Origin: JBDREA01 sp043820265
GTDB lineage: Archaea; Altiarchaeota; Altiarchaeia; IMC4; JBDREA01
DNA length: 18,446 nucleotides
NCBI GenBank assembly: GCA_043820265.1
Contig: JBDREA010000020.1
Location: 1-18,446 of the forward strand
Direction: 5' to 3'
A program made the translations under genes and the position numbers. Below the pieces are notes generated by a model, which saw nothing but the letters and a program-made list of their open reading frames with translations, made no database searches and was not told the origin of the DNA. Below are positions 7,160-14,266 of this stretch, piece after piece (positions within the stretch are counted from its first letter, which is position 1; each line of letters opens with the position of its first letter).

Positions 7160-8218
7160 TCAAAGTAGGTCCTTTTTTGCGGCAAGCTCCGCGTTCAGGA
7201 TGCTCGCTCCTGCTGCCCCGATTATTGTGTTGTGGGACAGGCATGTGAACCTCAGCACTTTTTCGGCCTTCCTATCCAACCGGCCAACAGACACAGTCAT
7301 GCCGCCACCGAGGTCCCGGTCTCTTCTGGGCTGGGGCCTGTCTTCGTCGTCGAAGACGACTATCGCGTTCTCGGGGGCGGAGGGCAGCTTTAGCTGCTGC
7401 GGCTCGGGAGTGAAGTCCTCAAAAATCTTTTTCACTTCTTCCACTTCGAAGTCCTCTCTGGTCTTTACGATCACAGATTCCATGTGGCCGTCGATGACTG
7501 CTATACGGTTGCAGTTGGCGTACACCGGGAAGTCTGCGTAATCGATTTTTCCCGGGCCAAGGCTGCCAAGGAGCTTCAGGGTCTCGGATTCTATCTTTGG
7601 TTCCTCGTTTTTTATAAAGGGGATCATGTTGTCTAAGATCGCCATTGAGGGTACTCCGTCGTAACCTGCTCCAGAAACGGCCTGCATGGTGGTTGTGATT
7701 ACCTCTTCGATCCCTATGGTGCTATCGAATAATGGTTTCAGGGGGATCACTAATCCAATGGTCGAGCAGTTCGGGTTGGTTACGATGTATCCTTCCCATC
7801 CTCTCCTCTTTTGTTGAGCCGGCACCAAACCTAAATGTTCGGGATTAACTTCGGCAATCAACAGGGGAACATCTTCATCCATCCTGTAGGTTGCGGTGTT
7901 TGAGTATACTGGTATTTTTTCGGCGAAGTCGCCTTCGATTTCGCGGGCTACTGCAGAGGGCACAGCGGAAAACACGATGTCCAAGTTGTTTTCCTTTGCT
8001 ACCTTGGCCTTCATAGGCTGCACAGTCAGCTCGGCTATGTCCGTGGGAATATTTCCCGCAAGATACCATTTGGCCGCTTCAGCGTAAGGTTTACCCGCGC
8101 TCCTCTCAGAAGCTATGACAGCCTCAACGCTAAACATGTCGTTTCCCTGTAGCATCTGGATAAAGCGTTGTCCGACCATCCCGGTCGCGCCCAAAATACC
8201 TGCTCTAAGCTTGGCCAT
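7160..8218 (-). CDS. asd: Aspartate-semialdehyde dehydrogenase (archaeal/fungal type)
   Basis: This enzyme reduces aspartyl phosphate to aspartate semialdehyde with NADPH, the branch point to threonine, methionine and lysine. The 352 residues show the dinucleotide-binding GATGMVGQR at 10-18, SNTATYRM near 106-113, the catalytic cysteine C151 in TNPNCSTIG, AVSGAGYDGVPS near 180-191 and H245 in VIDGHME as the likely base. Length and motifs fit the archaeal/fungal branch. Related malonyl-CoA reductases share this fold, but the aminotransferase and Lrp-type neighbours favour the amino-acid role. The ATG at 8218 is preceded by GGAGGT at 8227-8232 with an 8-nt spacer. An in-frame ATG at 8236 lies upstream of that site and is unlikely. 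It is the first gene of a three-gene minus-strand operon. Confidence 0.95.
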   Translation of the reverse strand: MAKLRAGILGATGMVGQRFIQMLQGNDMFSVEAVIASERSAGKPYAEAAKWYLAGNIPTDIAELTVQPMKAKVAKENNLDIVFSAVPSAVAREIEGDFAEKIPVYSNTATYRMDEDVPLLIAEVNPEHLGLVPAQQKRRGWEGYIVTNPNCSTIGLVIPLKPLFDSTIGIEEVITTTMQAVSGAGYDGVPSMAILDNMIPFIKNEEPKIESETLKLLGSLGPGKIDYADFPVYANCNRIAVIDGHMESVIVKTREDFEVEEVKKIFEDFTPEPQQLKLPSAPENAIVVFDDEDRPQPRRDRDLGGGMTVSVGRLDRKAEKVLRFTCLSHNTIIGAAGASILNAELAAKKDLL

Positions 8219-8226
8219 CTTAATCA

Positions 8227-8232
8227 ACCTCC
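8227..8232 (-). promoter_or_regulatory. Ribosome binding site deciding the asd start
   Basis: GGAGGT on the minus strand is a perfect match to the archaeal anti-Shine-Dalgarno core. It lies 8 nt before the ATG at 8218 and downstream of the alternative ATG at 8236. Confidence 0.8.
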
Positions 8233-8301
8233 ACATTATTAGGGACTACAGACAAATAAAAACGCAGGAGTTCCCAAAAAAATAAAAGGAATCTTTCGAA
8301 A

Positions 8302-8646
8302 ATGCATCTTAGAGAAGTGTTTTATCCAACCAAAGGAAAAATAATACTCTTCCTATTGATGGTCTTTTTAGATCTTGTCCTTTATCTCCTCCCCCTCTTT
8401 GGTCTCATCCCGGTTTATCTTAATCCTAATGAAGACCTAATCGCAATGATCTATTTCTTTGCCTTCATAATGCCGGTGTATTATGCTACATTCATTCTTC
8501 AGATGATACTTCCGGAGTGGGGGTTCATTATCGGAACACTGCTGATTCTTCCGTATCAATACCTGATCGTATGCACTTTTTCCATGTTATTTGATGCATT
8601 CTCAGAAAGTCGAAGGATGAATGAGAAAATAGAGAAGACCTCCTAA
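8302..8646 (+). CDS. Small polytopic membrane protein, unrecognised
   Basis: I do not recognise this 114-residue protein. It has three or four hydrophobic segments (about residues 12-36, 46-69, 72-98) with short loops, including an acidic PNEDL turn. The cytosolic-looking tail is charged (SESRRMNEKIEKTS). It starts 66 bp after the divergent asd translation start and an A-rich stretch, with no clear ribosome binding site. It ends 6 nt before the next gene, so the two are probably co-transcribed. That pairing suggests a role at the cell envelope, but nothing in the sequence defines a function. Confidence 0.7.
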   Translation: MHLREVFYPTKGKIILFLLMVFLDLVLYLLPLFGLIPVYLNPNEDLIAMIYFFAFIMPVYYATFILQMILPEWGFIIGTLLILPYQYLIVCTFSMLFDAFSESRRMNEKIEKTS

Positions 8647-8652
8647 GAAAAG

Positions 8653-9330
8653 ATGAATAGGAAAATAATACTCTGTTCCGTCTTGGTGATCGTCTTATTG
8701 GTCGCGGGATTTTATTTAGTCAGGATGAAGCAGACCCAAGACTGTCAACTACTATCTACCGAAATCCATTCAAAAATCCTGAAGGCCAATTTCTGCAATC
8801 TCGATGAGGACTGTATTGTATCTGTACCTGGAGCGTACAGCTGTCAGTGCTGGGAGCTAGGTAACAGGGAGGCTAATGTTGAAGAGATAAAAAATCTGAA
8901 CGAAAGGTACAGAGAGTCTTGTGGTTGGACGAGAGAGCGCATCCTCTGTGAGACGTGTAATGTTCCTCCTCTTAAACCTGAATTGAAATGCGTGAAAAAC
9001 AAATGCGAAAGTGAAATGTTATCTGACAGAGAGTATGTTGATTACCTCAAAAAACTCTTCAATGAGGCATCCTCCTGCACCAAAGCCTCAGAATGTGGGA
9101 TATCTGTGACATTTACTGACGAAACCGGCAAAAACAAGGATTGCCTCCAATCCGGCATAGAACTATTCATCCTCAATAAAAACTTTGAACTCGTAGAGCT
9201 CGGAAACGCAGTTCATAGGTCTTATCTTCATACAGGTTGTTTTGGCAGCCTCCAAGGAGTCGTCTGGAATGGCGGGGAAGAAAATTGCGAAAATAACAAA
9301 TGCGTCCTAGAAAAAAAGAAGGATGAATAG
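8653..9330 (+). CDS. Membrane-anchored Cys-rich extracellular protein
   Basis: The 225 residues start with MNRK and a 19-residue hydrophobic helix, read as an uncleaved anchor or signal peptide; no lipobox Cys is visible. The outer part has two Cys-rich modules. The first (about 48-120) has CNLDEDC, then VPGAYSCQCW, an Asn/Glu-rich helix, CGW, CETC and CVKNKC. The second (about 140-220) has CTKASEC, DC, a GCFG turn and a closing CENNKC. CxxDxDC followed by PGxY also occurs at the C-terminus of the next protein, so the two probably share a domain. The many even-spaced Cys suggest disulphides outside the cell. It overlaps the next gene by 8 nt, evidence for an operon. No enzyme motif is seen. 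Confidence 0.75.
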   Translation: MNRKIILCSVLVIVLLVAGFYLVRMKQTQDCQLLSTEIHSKILKANFCNLDEDCIVSVPGAYSCQCWELGNREANVEEIKNLNERYRESCGWTRERILCETCNVPPLKPELKCVKNKCESEMLSDREYVDYLKKLFNEASSCTKASECGISVTFTDETGKNKDCLQSGIELFILNKNFELVELGNAVHRSYLHTGCFGSLQGVVWNGGEENCENNKCVLEKKKDE

Positions 9331-11122
9331 CAAGACCTTGGTTATCGGAATATTGTTTTTCATCGTTTTCATGAGCGGATGTCTCCGGGGAGAACCAGAA
9401 AAAAAGAACATTGATGCTATTGGAACTCTTCATTGTGCTAAGGGGACTTATTTCCTAAGCGATGGAGGAGAAAACTTTTTGGTCGTGGGTGTTCCTCCAA
9501 ACGATTTTCTCCCTGAACGGCTGTGTCAAGATTCTAATTTAAAAATAAGAGTCTATGTCAAAGGAAAAACCTGGAAGGAAAACCTTTGCCCTGGATGGGA
9601 TAAATCGCATTGTCAGACGGGAGGGATACAGAATTTAATCGATATAGATTTCGTTGAGTTAATTCCAAATCAGGAGGAGAACAGATCCTATATAACACTA
9701 AGAAATAGGTCATTCAAGGAAGGAGAGGTGATCGTCACAACTGATAGATCCCGCTATGCTCTCGACGAAAACATCATGGTGATGATTGAAAACAATGTGG
9801 GGGAAGACGTCTGGATTCAAAAGATATGTAGCACTCCCTTCATACTGCATCGATGGAATGGTTCGATGAGGCTTTGGTTCGACCTCCACCCCACCAAAGA
9901 CTGTGGGGCAGCCACCCTACGGCTAGAGAAGGGAAAAACCTATAGTCATACGCTGGAAAACGACAATAACTTCATCGGACCTGGCAGCTATGAGATATCT
10001 GTGCATTATTCGAGAGAGAACCTGTCTGGCCGTTTAATTGGTGATTACGCATACTCCACCGCTTATTCTGACATATTCACTATCGAGGAAGTCACGTTAA
10101 ATGAGATGCACGATATAGATGCGATCGGTGAGTTGCAGGACTGCAAGGGATTATCGTTTAAAAGCGATGCTGGATCGTGGTACACAATTATTGACAAACT
10201 TGACACTGACCTCAGAAAAGAATTATCTTGTGTTCCAAGACGAGCGTATGTTCGAGGAAGAACGTGGTTTAAAGAGGTTCCAGCAAAAGGACTGCCAGCG
10301 ATAAGTGCCAAAGAGCTCGCAGACTGTCCAAATTTGAACTGCTATCCATACAATCAGACCACAACGATTAGGGTTTTATCGGTAGACTTAGTTAAACTAC
10401 TCTCCGAGGGAGAAAAAGCCCTCTGTAAGCCGGACACCGTGTACAGCTACAACTTTGATCCAGGCGGAAATGAATCGAGATTGGCTGAGGTGATAAATGA
10501 GATTGGAAGGATAAGATGCGATTGTCCTGAGGGAACAACTGAAGAGGTGCTTTACATCTCCGGACGCTGCTGTTGGTACAAATGGTATTGCAGAGACAAA
10601 CTTCCAAGGGAAGAAGCAGATAAACAAATAGGTATCTTTTTAGGAGGGGGTGCTTCTTGGGAAGAGACGAGAGAAATATTAAAAAACCAACCGCGATCCA
10701 GTGAAACAACCACAATTCCACTGTGCGAACCTGATAAAATACTGAAATACCAACCTAGGGAACCTTGGGTAGGGAACCGGTCTGATATCCTTGGAGATCA
10801 ATGTATCTGCCCCCCGGAAACAGAAGAAGTCAAAATCCACATATGTGGAGTAACTCCCTGCAAGACGTGGTATTGTGAAAAAGACATTCCCTGGGCGGAG
10901 ATGAGAGATCGGTTAGAGTTTCCATTGGATCCAGATACAACTACATCTCTTGTATTCGGTAACGACTCCGAGATTGGGAAATCCTGTAGTGAAGATTCCG
11001 ATTGCCTGCTTCCCGGCTCATATGCTGTCCAGTCTTGGTGTCAGTTTTATATGAAGTGTCTGAAAGGAAATTGCCAAGTTATGTGTGGTGATAGGGTCGT
11101 ATCAAGCCCTTCTTTTTCCTAA
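9323..11122 (+). CDS. Large Cys-rich lipoprotein with two internal duplications
   Basis: This 599-residue protein begins with a lipoprotein signal: a hydrophobic helix then MSGC, with C20 as the likely lipidated residue. Two copies of one module follow, about 29-113 and 264-350. Both start with IDAIG and a C-K-G segment, contain (V/R)G(K/R)TW, and end in D(F/L)V(E/K)L. Between them (about 130-255) is a beta-rich region that looks like an Ig-like sandwich (GEVIVTTDRSRYALDENI to GPGSYEISVHYS). Two copies of a Cys module come next, at about 368-430 and 467-530. Each has C(K/E)PD, a CxC, and KWYC or TWYC. The C-terminus (about 554-590) has CSEDSDCLLPGSY, matching the preceding protein. All of this points to an exported surface protein, and no catalytic motif is seen. 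The start overlaps the previous gene by 8 nt with AGAAGG just before it. Confidence 0.75.
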   Translation: MNSKTLVIGILFFIVFMSGCLRGEPEKKNIDAIGTLHCAKGTYFLSDGGENFLVVGVPPNDFLPERLCQDSNLKIRVYVKGKTWKENLCPGWDKSHCQTGGIQNLIDIDFVELIPNQEENRSYITLRNRSFKEGEVIVTTDRSRYALDENIMVMIENNVGEDVWIQKICSTPFILHRWNGSMRLWFDLHPTKDCGAATLRLEKGKTYSHTLENDNNFIGPGSYEISVHYSRENLSGRLIGDYAYSTAYSDIFTIEEVTLNEMHDIDAIGELQDCKGLSFKSDAGSWYTIIDKLDTDLRKELSCVPRRAYVRGRTWFKEVPAKGLPAISAKELADCPNLNCYPYNQTTTIRVLSVDLVKLLSEGEKALCKPDTVYSYNFDPGGNESRLAEVINEIGRIRCDCPEGTTEEVLYISGRCCWYKWYCRDKLPREEADKQIGIFLGGGASWEETREILKNQPRSSETTTIPLCEPDKILKYQPREPWVGNRSDILGDQCICPPETEEVKIHICGVTPCKTWYCEKDIPWAEMRDRLEFPLDPDTTTSLVFGNDSEIGKSCSEDSDCLLPGSYAVQSWCQFYMKCLKGNCQVMCGDRVVSSPSFS

Positions 11123-11148
11123 GAAGGTCTGACCTAACAATCCTATAT

Positions 11149-11158
11149 CTTTTTATAG
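11149..11158 (+). promoter_or_regulatory. TATA-like box for the proteasome beta gene
   Basis: CTTTTTATAG lies about 55 nt before the chosen start codon. With a normal 25-nt spacing, transcription would begin near 11180 and give a leader of about 25-30 nt that includes the GAGGTG ribosome site. Confidence 0.45.
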
Positions 11159-11208
11159 CTGTATGTTCTTTATCTTGCTGTATTTCTTTTTTTTATGAGG
11201 TGTTTTCT

Positions 11209-11835
11209 TTGGATGATAAAATTCTTAAGGGCACGACCACGATTGGTTTGACGTGCAAAGACGGTATAGTGTTTGCCGCAGACAAAAGGGCGAGTTGGGG
11301 GAGTTTCATCGCCAGTAAACAGGCGAAGAAGACATTCAAGTTGAATGAATACGTTGGAGCAACGGTTGCGGGTGGAGTCGGAGACGCTGAGTCTTTGATG
11401 AGGCTGATGCAGGCTGAAGCCTCCCTCTATCAGATAAACAACAGAAAGCCCATGACGGCCAAGGCCGTGGCTACACTTCTGGCAAACATCCTGCAGGGAA
11501 ACAAATATTATCCCTACATGGTGCAGCTACTAATTGGCGGATACTCCAAAGACGACGGTCCCCAGCTTTTCACACTCGACCCGGTGGGGGGGTTAATCGA
11601 GGAAGACATGGCCGGTTCAGGTTCGGGTTCGCCAGTAGCATACGGTGTATTAGAGCACCTTTACGACAAAGAGAAGACTGTGGCAGAAAACCTGCCTGTC
11701 GCAGTCAAGGCGCTTAAATCGGCTATGCAAAGAGATTCCGCCACTGGTGATGGAATGTCTGTTGTTACCGTGACCGAAAGGGGGTACGAGCAGCTTTCAG
11801 AAAAGGACATCGCAAACCTACTAAAGGGCGCGTAG
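11209..11835 (+). CDS. psmB: Proteasome beta subunit (N-terminal threonine protease)
   Basis: This is the catalytic beta subunit of the archaeal 20S proteasome. A short propeptide (MDDKILKG) precedes TTTIGL, and autocleavage after the Gly would expose Thr1. In mature numbering D17 and K33 of the catalytic set fall at the expected places. The GSGSGSP loop and the RDSATGDGMSVVTV segment give the remaining conserved Ser and Asp positions. The mature length of about 200 residues is normal. I chose the TTG at 11209 because GAGGTG at 11197-11202 is 6 nt upstream; a GTG at 11200 would sit inside that site and add three residues. The alpha subunit gene is not in the window. A T-rich stretch and the first multi-hairpin element follow the gene. 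Confidence 0.95.
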   Translation: MDDKILKGTTTIGLTCKDGIVFAADKRASWGSFIASKQAKKTFKLNEYVGATVAGGVGDAESLMRLMQAEASLYQINNRKPMTAKAVATLLANILQGNKYYPYMVQLLIGGYSKDDGPQLFTLDPVGGLIEEDMAGSGSGSPVAYGVLEHLYDKEKTVAENLPVAVKALKSAMQRDSATGDGMSVVTVTERGYEQLSEKDIANLLKGA

Positions 11836-11847
11836 GTCAAGTAAATC

Positions 11848-11872
11848 GAAAAATATATTTTCAATTTTTTTT
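11848..11872 (+). terminator. AT hairpin plus T8 after psmB (or a TATA box for the following element)
   Basis: GAAAAATATATTTTC (11848-11862) is an imperfect palindrome and is followed almost at once by eight T (11865-11872), a plausible termination region 12-37 nt after the psmB stop. The same AT stretch could instead act as a TATA box. In that case transcription would start near 11878, exactly at the 5' end of the first multi-hairpin element. The two readings cannot be separated from sequence. Confidence 0.4.
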
Positions 11873-11877
11873 AAAGC

Positions 11878-12032
11878 TATAGCGAATAGCTCCGAAAATG
11901 AGTCAAAATCTGGTGCTATTCGATACACTAAGTAGTTGAAAGCTACCTGTGTATGAAAACAGCTTCGCTGTTTTCCATATATTGAATCGCCTATTAAACC
12001 CAATTTTGCAGCGATTCACTATATTTACTAGG
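11878..12032 (+). repeat. Multi-hairpin element, copy A (upstream of aCPSF1)
   Basis: A 155-nt element folds on paper into four arms inside a short closing stem. The closing stem is TATAG (11878-11882) with CTATA (12019-12023). Arm 1 is an 8-bp stem, 11883-11890 with 11915-11922. Arm 2 is ATACAC (11923-11928) with GTGTAT (11949-11954), enclosing GTAG/CTAC. Arm 3 is a perfect 9-bp stem, GAAAACAGC (11955-11963) with 11967-11975 and a TTC loop. Arm 4 is TGAATCG (11983-11989) with CGATTCA (12012-12018). TTTACTAGG (12024-12032) closes the part shared with copy B at 13977-14198. It sits between psmB and aCPSF1, ending 50 nt before the aCPSF1 ATG. It matches no tRNA, rRNA, SRP RNA or RNase P pattern that I know. 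Confidence 0.75.
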
Positions 12033-12082
12033 GCAGCTTTTACGTTTTAATCTGGGATTTAGTCAGATAGGTTTGACTTAAT

Positions 12083-13972
12083 ATGGAATTTAAGGAAATC
12101 AAAAAGATTGTTGAAGAAAACGATCCAAACGGAAGGATAAGCAAGGTAGATATCGAAGGCCCAAAGGTCATCTTATACACACCGGAGATTGAATACTTCA
12201 TAAAGAACAACTCAGAAGTCAGAAATCTGGCCACCATCTTAAAGAAGCGGGTGATTTTAAGAACTAATCCCGAAAAACTGATGGATGTATTAGAAGCCAG
12301 AAAAATCATCGAAGAGATAGTACCAAAAGAAGCCGATATCTGTGACATAGAATTCGACCCAGAATTCAGTGAAGTCAGAATTGAAGCGGAAAAACTGGGT
12401 TTGGTCATCGGAAAACATGGTTCCACACTGGATGAAATAACTTTACGGACCGGCTGGATCCCCAAGCTATTAAGGAAACCACCCATCCAATCTGATACAA
12501 TCAGGTCCATAAGAAAAACACTTTTTGGAGACAGCGCTGACAGGAAGAAGACTCTTCGCACGATCGGGAAACATATCTATCGTAAACCTGATGCCTCATG
12601 CGATTGGATTCGACTCACGCCACTTGGCGGGGGAAAACAGGTTGGAAGATCCTGCTTTCTTCTACAGACCCCGGAAAGCAACGTGCTTTTGGATTGTGGA
12701 ATCAATGTCGCTGCATCCGATGCCGAAAGGTTTCCGGATCTTCGCGCAGTAGATCTGGCGATAAACCAGCTTGACGCTGTAATAATATCGCATGCCCACC
12801 TTGATCACTGCGGCTTTCTACCCTACCTTTACAAATACGGCTACGAAGGACCTGCGTATTGCACTGAGCCGACTAGGGACATCATGGCTTTGCTTCAGCT
12901 TGACGCGGTAGAGATCGGGGTAAGAGAGGATAACGAGCTACCGTTCGGCTCAAAGGAGATAAGAGAGCTCGTCAAACATACAATCACATTGGATTACGAG
13001 GAAGTCGCAGATATTACTCCTGATATGAGGCTCACATTATACAATGCAGGCCATATCCTTGGCTCGAGCATCATACACTTGCACGTAGGGGAGGGACTTC
13101 ATAACATAGTCTACACAGGAGACCTAAAATTCGGCGACACCAGACTTCTTGAGGCTGCTCATTACTCTTTTCCCAGAGTCGAAACCCTTATAATGGAGGC
13201 GACCTACGGCGGAAGATACAGCACGCAGCCGCCAAGAAAAGACGCAGAAAGACTTCTTTTAAAGACTATCCAGGACACCATTCACCTTGGCGGAAAAATG
13301 CTTATTCCTGTATTCTCTGTCGGACGAAGTCAGGAAGTTATGATGGTTCTGGAAAACTACTATCGCTACGGAGACGTAGACGTTCCCGTCTATCTCGATG
13401 GTATGATCTGGGAGGCAACGGCTATCCACAGCACATATCCCGAGTACCTGAAAAACCAGGTTAAACATCGCGTCTTCAATGGATACAATCCCTTTTTAGT
13501 TGATGCATTCGAAAAAGTCAAGGGCCCGAAGCAGCGAAAAGAGGTTATTGAAAAAGAGGAGGCTTCAATAATTCTTGCGACTTCCGGAATGATGACGGGT
13601 GGACCGTCTGTTGAATATTTCAGGTGTTTCGCCGAAGACGAAAAAAACACTCTGGGGTTCGTCGGCTACCAAGCTGAGGGAAGCCTGGGAAGAAGACTGC
13701 AGAACGGCCAAAAGAAAATCGTCGTAGACGATAACGGGAAATCCAAGGAAATAAACGTCAAAATGAACGTCGTAGTCATCGACGGGTTTTCGGGTCACGC
13801 CGACAGAAGGCAGCTTCTTGGTTATGCCAAAAAGATTTATCCGAAACCCAAGCGAGGAATTATTGTACACGGAGAAGCCAGTAACTGCGTGAATCTGGCC
13901 TCAACTTTATATGATATGTTCAAGTTCGAGACAACAGCGCCACAGAACCTGGATACGATTCGGCTGGTATAG
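12083..13972 (+). CDS. KH-domain beta-CASP ribonuclease, archaeal CPSF1 type
   Basis: This is aCPSF1 (FttA), the archaeal homologue of CPSF73, which cuts RNA 3' ends and drives transcription termination. The 629 residues match the usual full length. Two KH-like RNA-binding domains come first (about 1-65 and 70-145, with GKHG at 110-113). Then come the metallo-beta-lactamase and beta-CASP domains. H237, H239, D241 and H242 form HAHLDH. Further metal and catalytic positions are seen in AGHILGSS, YTGDLKFG, EATYGG, SGHAD and IVHGEASN. All expected metal ligands appear intact, so the enzyme should be active. The gene is flanked on both sides by the related multi-hairpin elements. An AGGT about 12 nt before the ATG and a small inverted repeat (AGTCA/TGACT) just upstream may affect translation. 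psmB lies upstream on the same strand. Confidence 0.96.
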   Translation: MEFKEIKKIVEENDPNGRISKVDIEGPKVILYTPEIEYFIKNNSEVRNLATILKKRVILRTNPEKLMDVLEARKIIEEIVPKEADICDIEFDPEFSEVRIEAEKLGLVIGKHGSTLDEITLRTGWIPKLLRKPPIQSDTIRSIRKTLFGDSADRKKTLRTIGKHIYRKPDASCDWIRLTPLGGGKQVGRSCFLLQTPESNVLLDCGINVAASDAERFPDLRAVDLAINQLDAVIISHAHLDHCGFLPYLYKYGYEGPAYCTEPTRDIMALLQLDAVEIGVREDNELPFGSKEIRELVKHTITLDYEEVADITPDMRLTLYNAGHILGSSIIHLHVGEGLHNIVYTGDLKFGDTRLLEAAHYSFPRVETLIMEATYGGRYSTQPPRKDAERLLLKTIQDTIHLGGKMLIPVFSVGRSQEVMMVLENYYRYGDVDVPVYLDGMIWEATAIHSTYPEYLKNQVKHRVFNGYNPFLVDAFEKVKGPKQRKEVIEKEEASIILATSGMMTGGPSVEYFRCFAEDEKNTLGFVGYQAEGSLGRRLQNGQKKIVVDDNGKSKEINVKMNVVVIDGFSGHADRRQLLGYAKKIYPKPKRGIIVHGEASNCVNLASTLYDMFKFETTAPQNLDTIRLV

Positions 13973-13976
13973 CATT

Positions 13977-14198
13977 TATAGCGAATTAGGTAATTAATGG
14001 AATATTTTGTATTACCTAATTCGATACGCTAAGCACAACGAAGTCCTCCGGACTTCGTGTGTACGAAGACTTTATGTCTTCGTCGCACCTTTGGTGCCTG
14101 CGTATGAAAACAGCGTTGCTGTTTTCAATATATTCGATTAGGTATGTGGCCTAAGAAAAGTCCAAAGTATACCTAATCGACTATAGCTGTTTACTAGG
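13977..14198 (+). repeat. Multi-hairpin element, copy B (downstream of aCPSF1)
   Basis: This 222-nt relative of copy A begins 4 nt after the aCPSF1 stop. The closing stem is TATAG (13977-13981) with CTATA (14181-14185). Arm 1 is a perfect 13-bp stem, 13982-13994 with 14011-14023. Arm 2 is ATACGC (14024-14029) with GCGTAT (14100-14105), and holds three hairpins: 14034-14061, 14063-14083 and 14085-14097. Arm 3 is the same 9-bp GAAAACAGC stem as in copy A (14106-14114 with 14118-14126), with loop GTT in place of TTC. Arm 4 is a perfect 11-bp stem, 14135-14145 with 14169-14179. TTTACTAGG (14190-14198) ends the shared part. Arms 1 and 4 both carry TTAGGTA, so the element can also be read as having imperfect terminal inverted repeats. 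Confidence 0.78.
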
Positions 14199-14234
14199 AA
14201 GGTGGAAGTAAAAAATCAACACAAATTACCTCAT

Positions 14235-14244
14235 GAATATAAAC
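14235..14244 (+). promoter_or_regulatory. TATA-like box for the small basic protein gene
   Basis: GAATATAAAC is centred about 27 nt before the ATG at 14267, the spacing of a leaderless archaeal promoter. It lies downstream of copy B, so the gene probably has its own promoter. Confidence 0.5.
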
Positions 14245-14266
14245 CCCACATTCTAAGGTTAACATT

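Noticed and set aside
7150..7185. Longer start for the Lrp-type regulator
   Set aside because: It would overlap asd by 26 nt and lacks a ribosome site, while GAGGTG sits 6 nt before the ATG at 7149 and homology starts there.
11200..11208. GTG at 11200 as the psmB start
   Set aside because: The GTG lies within the GAGGTG ribosome site that serves the TTG at 11209; not fully excluded.
11878..12032. The four-arm element as a tRNA or other known RNA gene
   Set aside because: Arm sizes do not fit a cloverleaf, there is no T-loop or acceptor end, and no SRP, RNase P or 5S landmarks are present.
13982..14179. Repeated TTAGGTA segments in copy B as a CRISPR array
   Set aside because: The repeats are inverted partners of stems, not direct repeats with equal spacers, and no cas genes are present.
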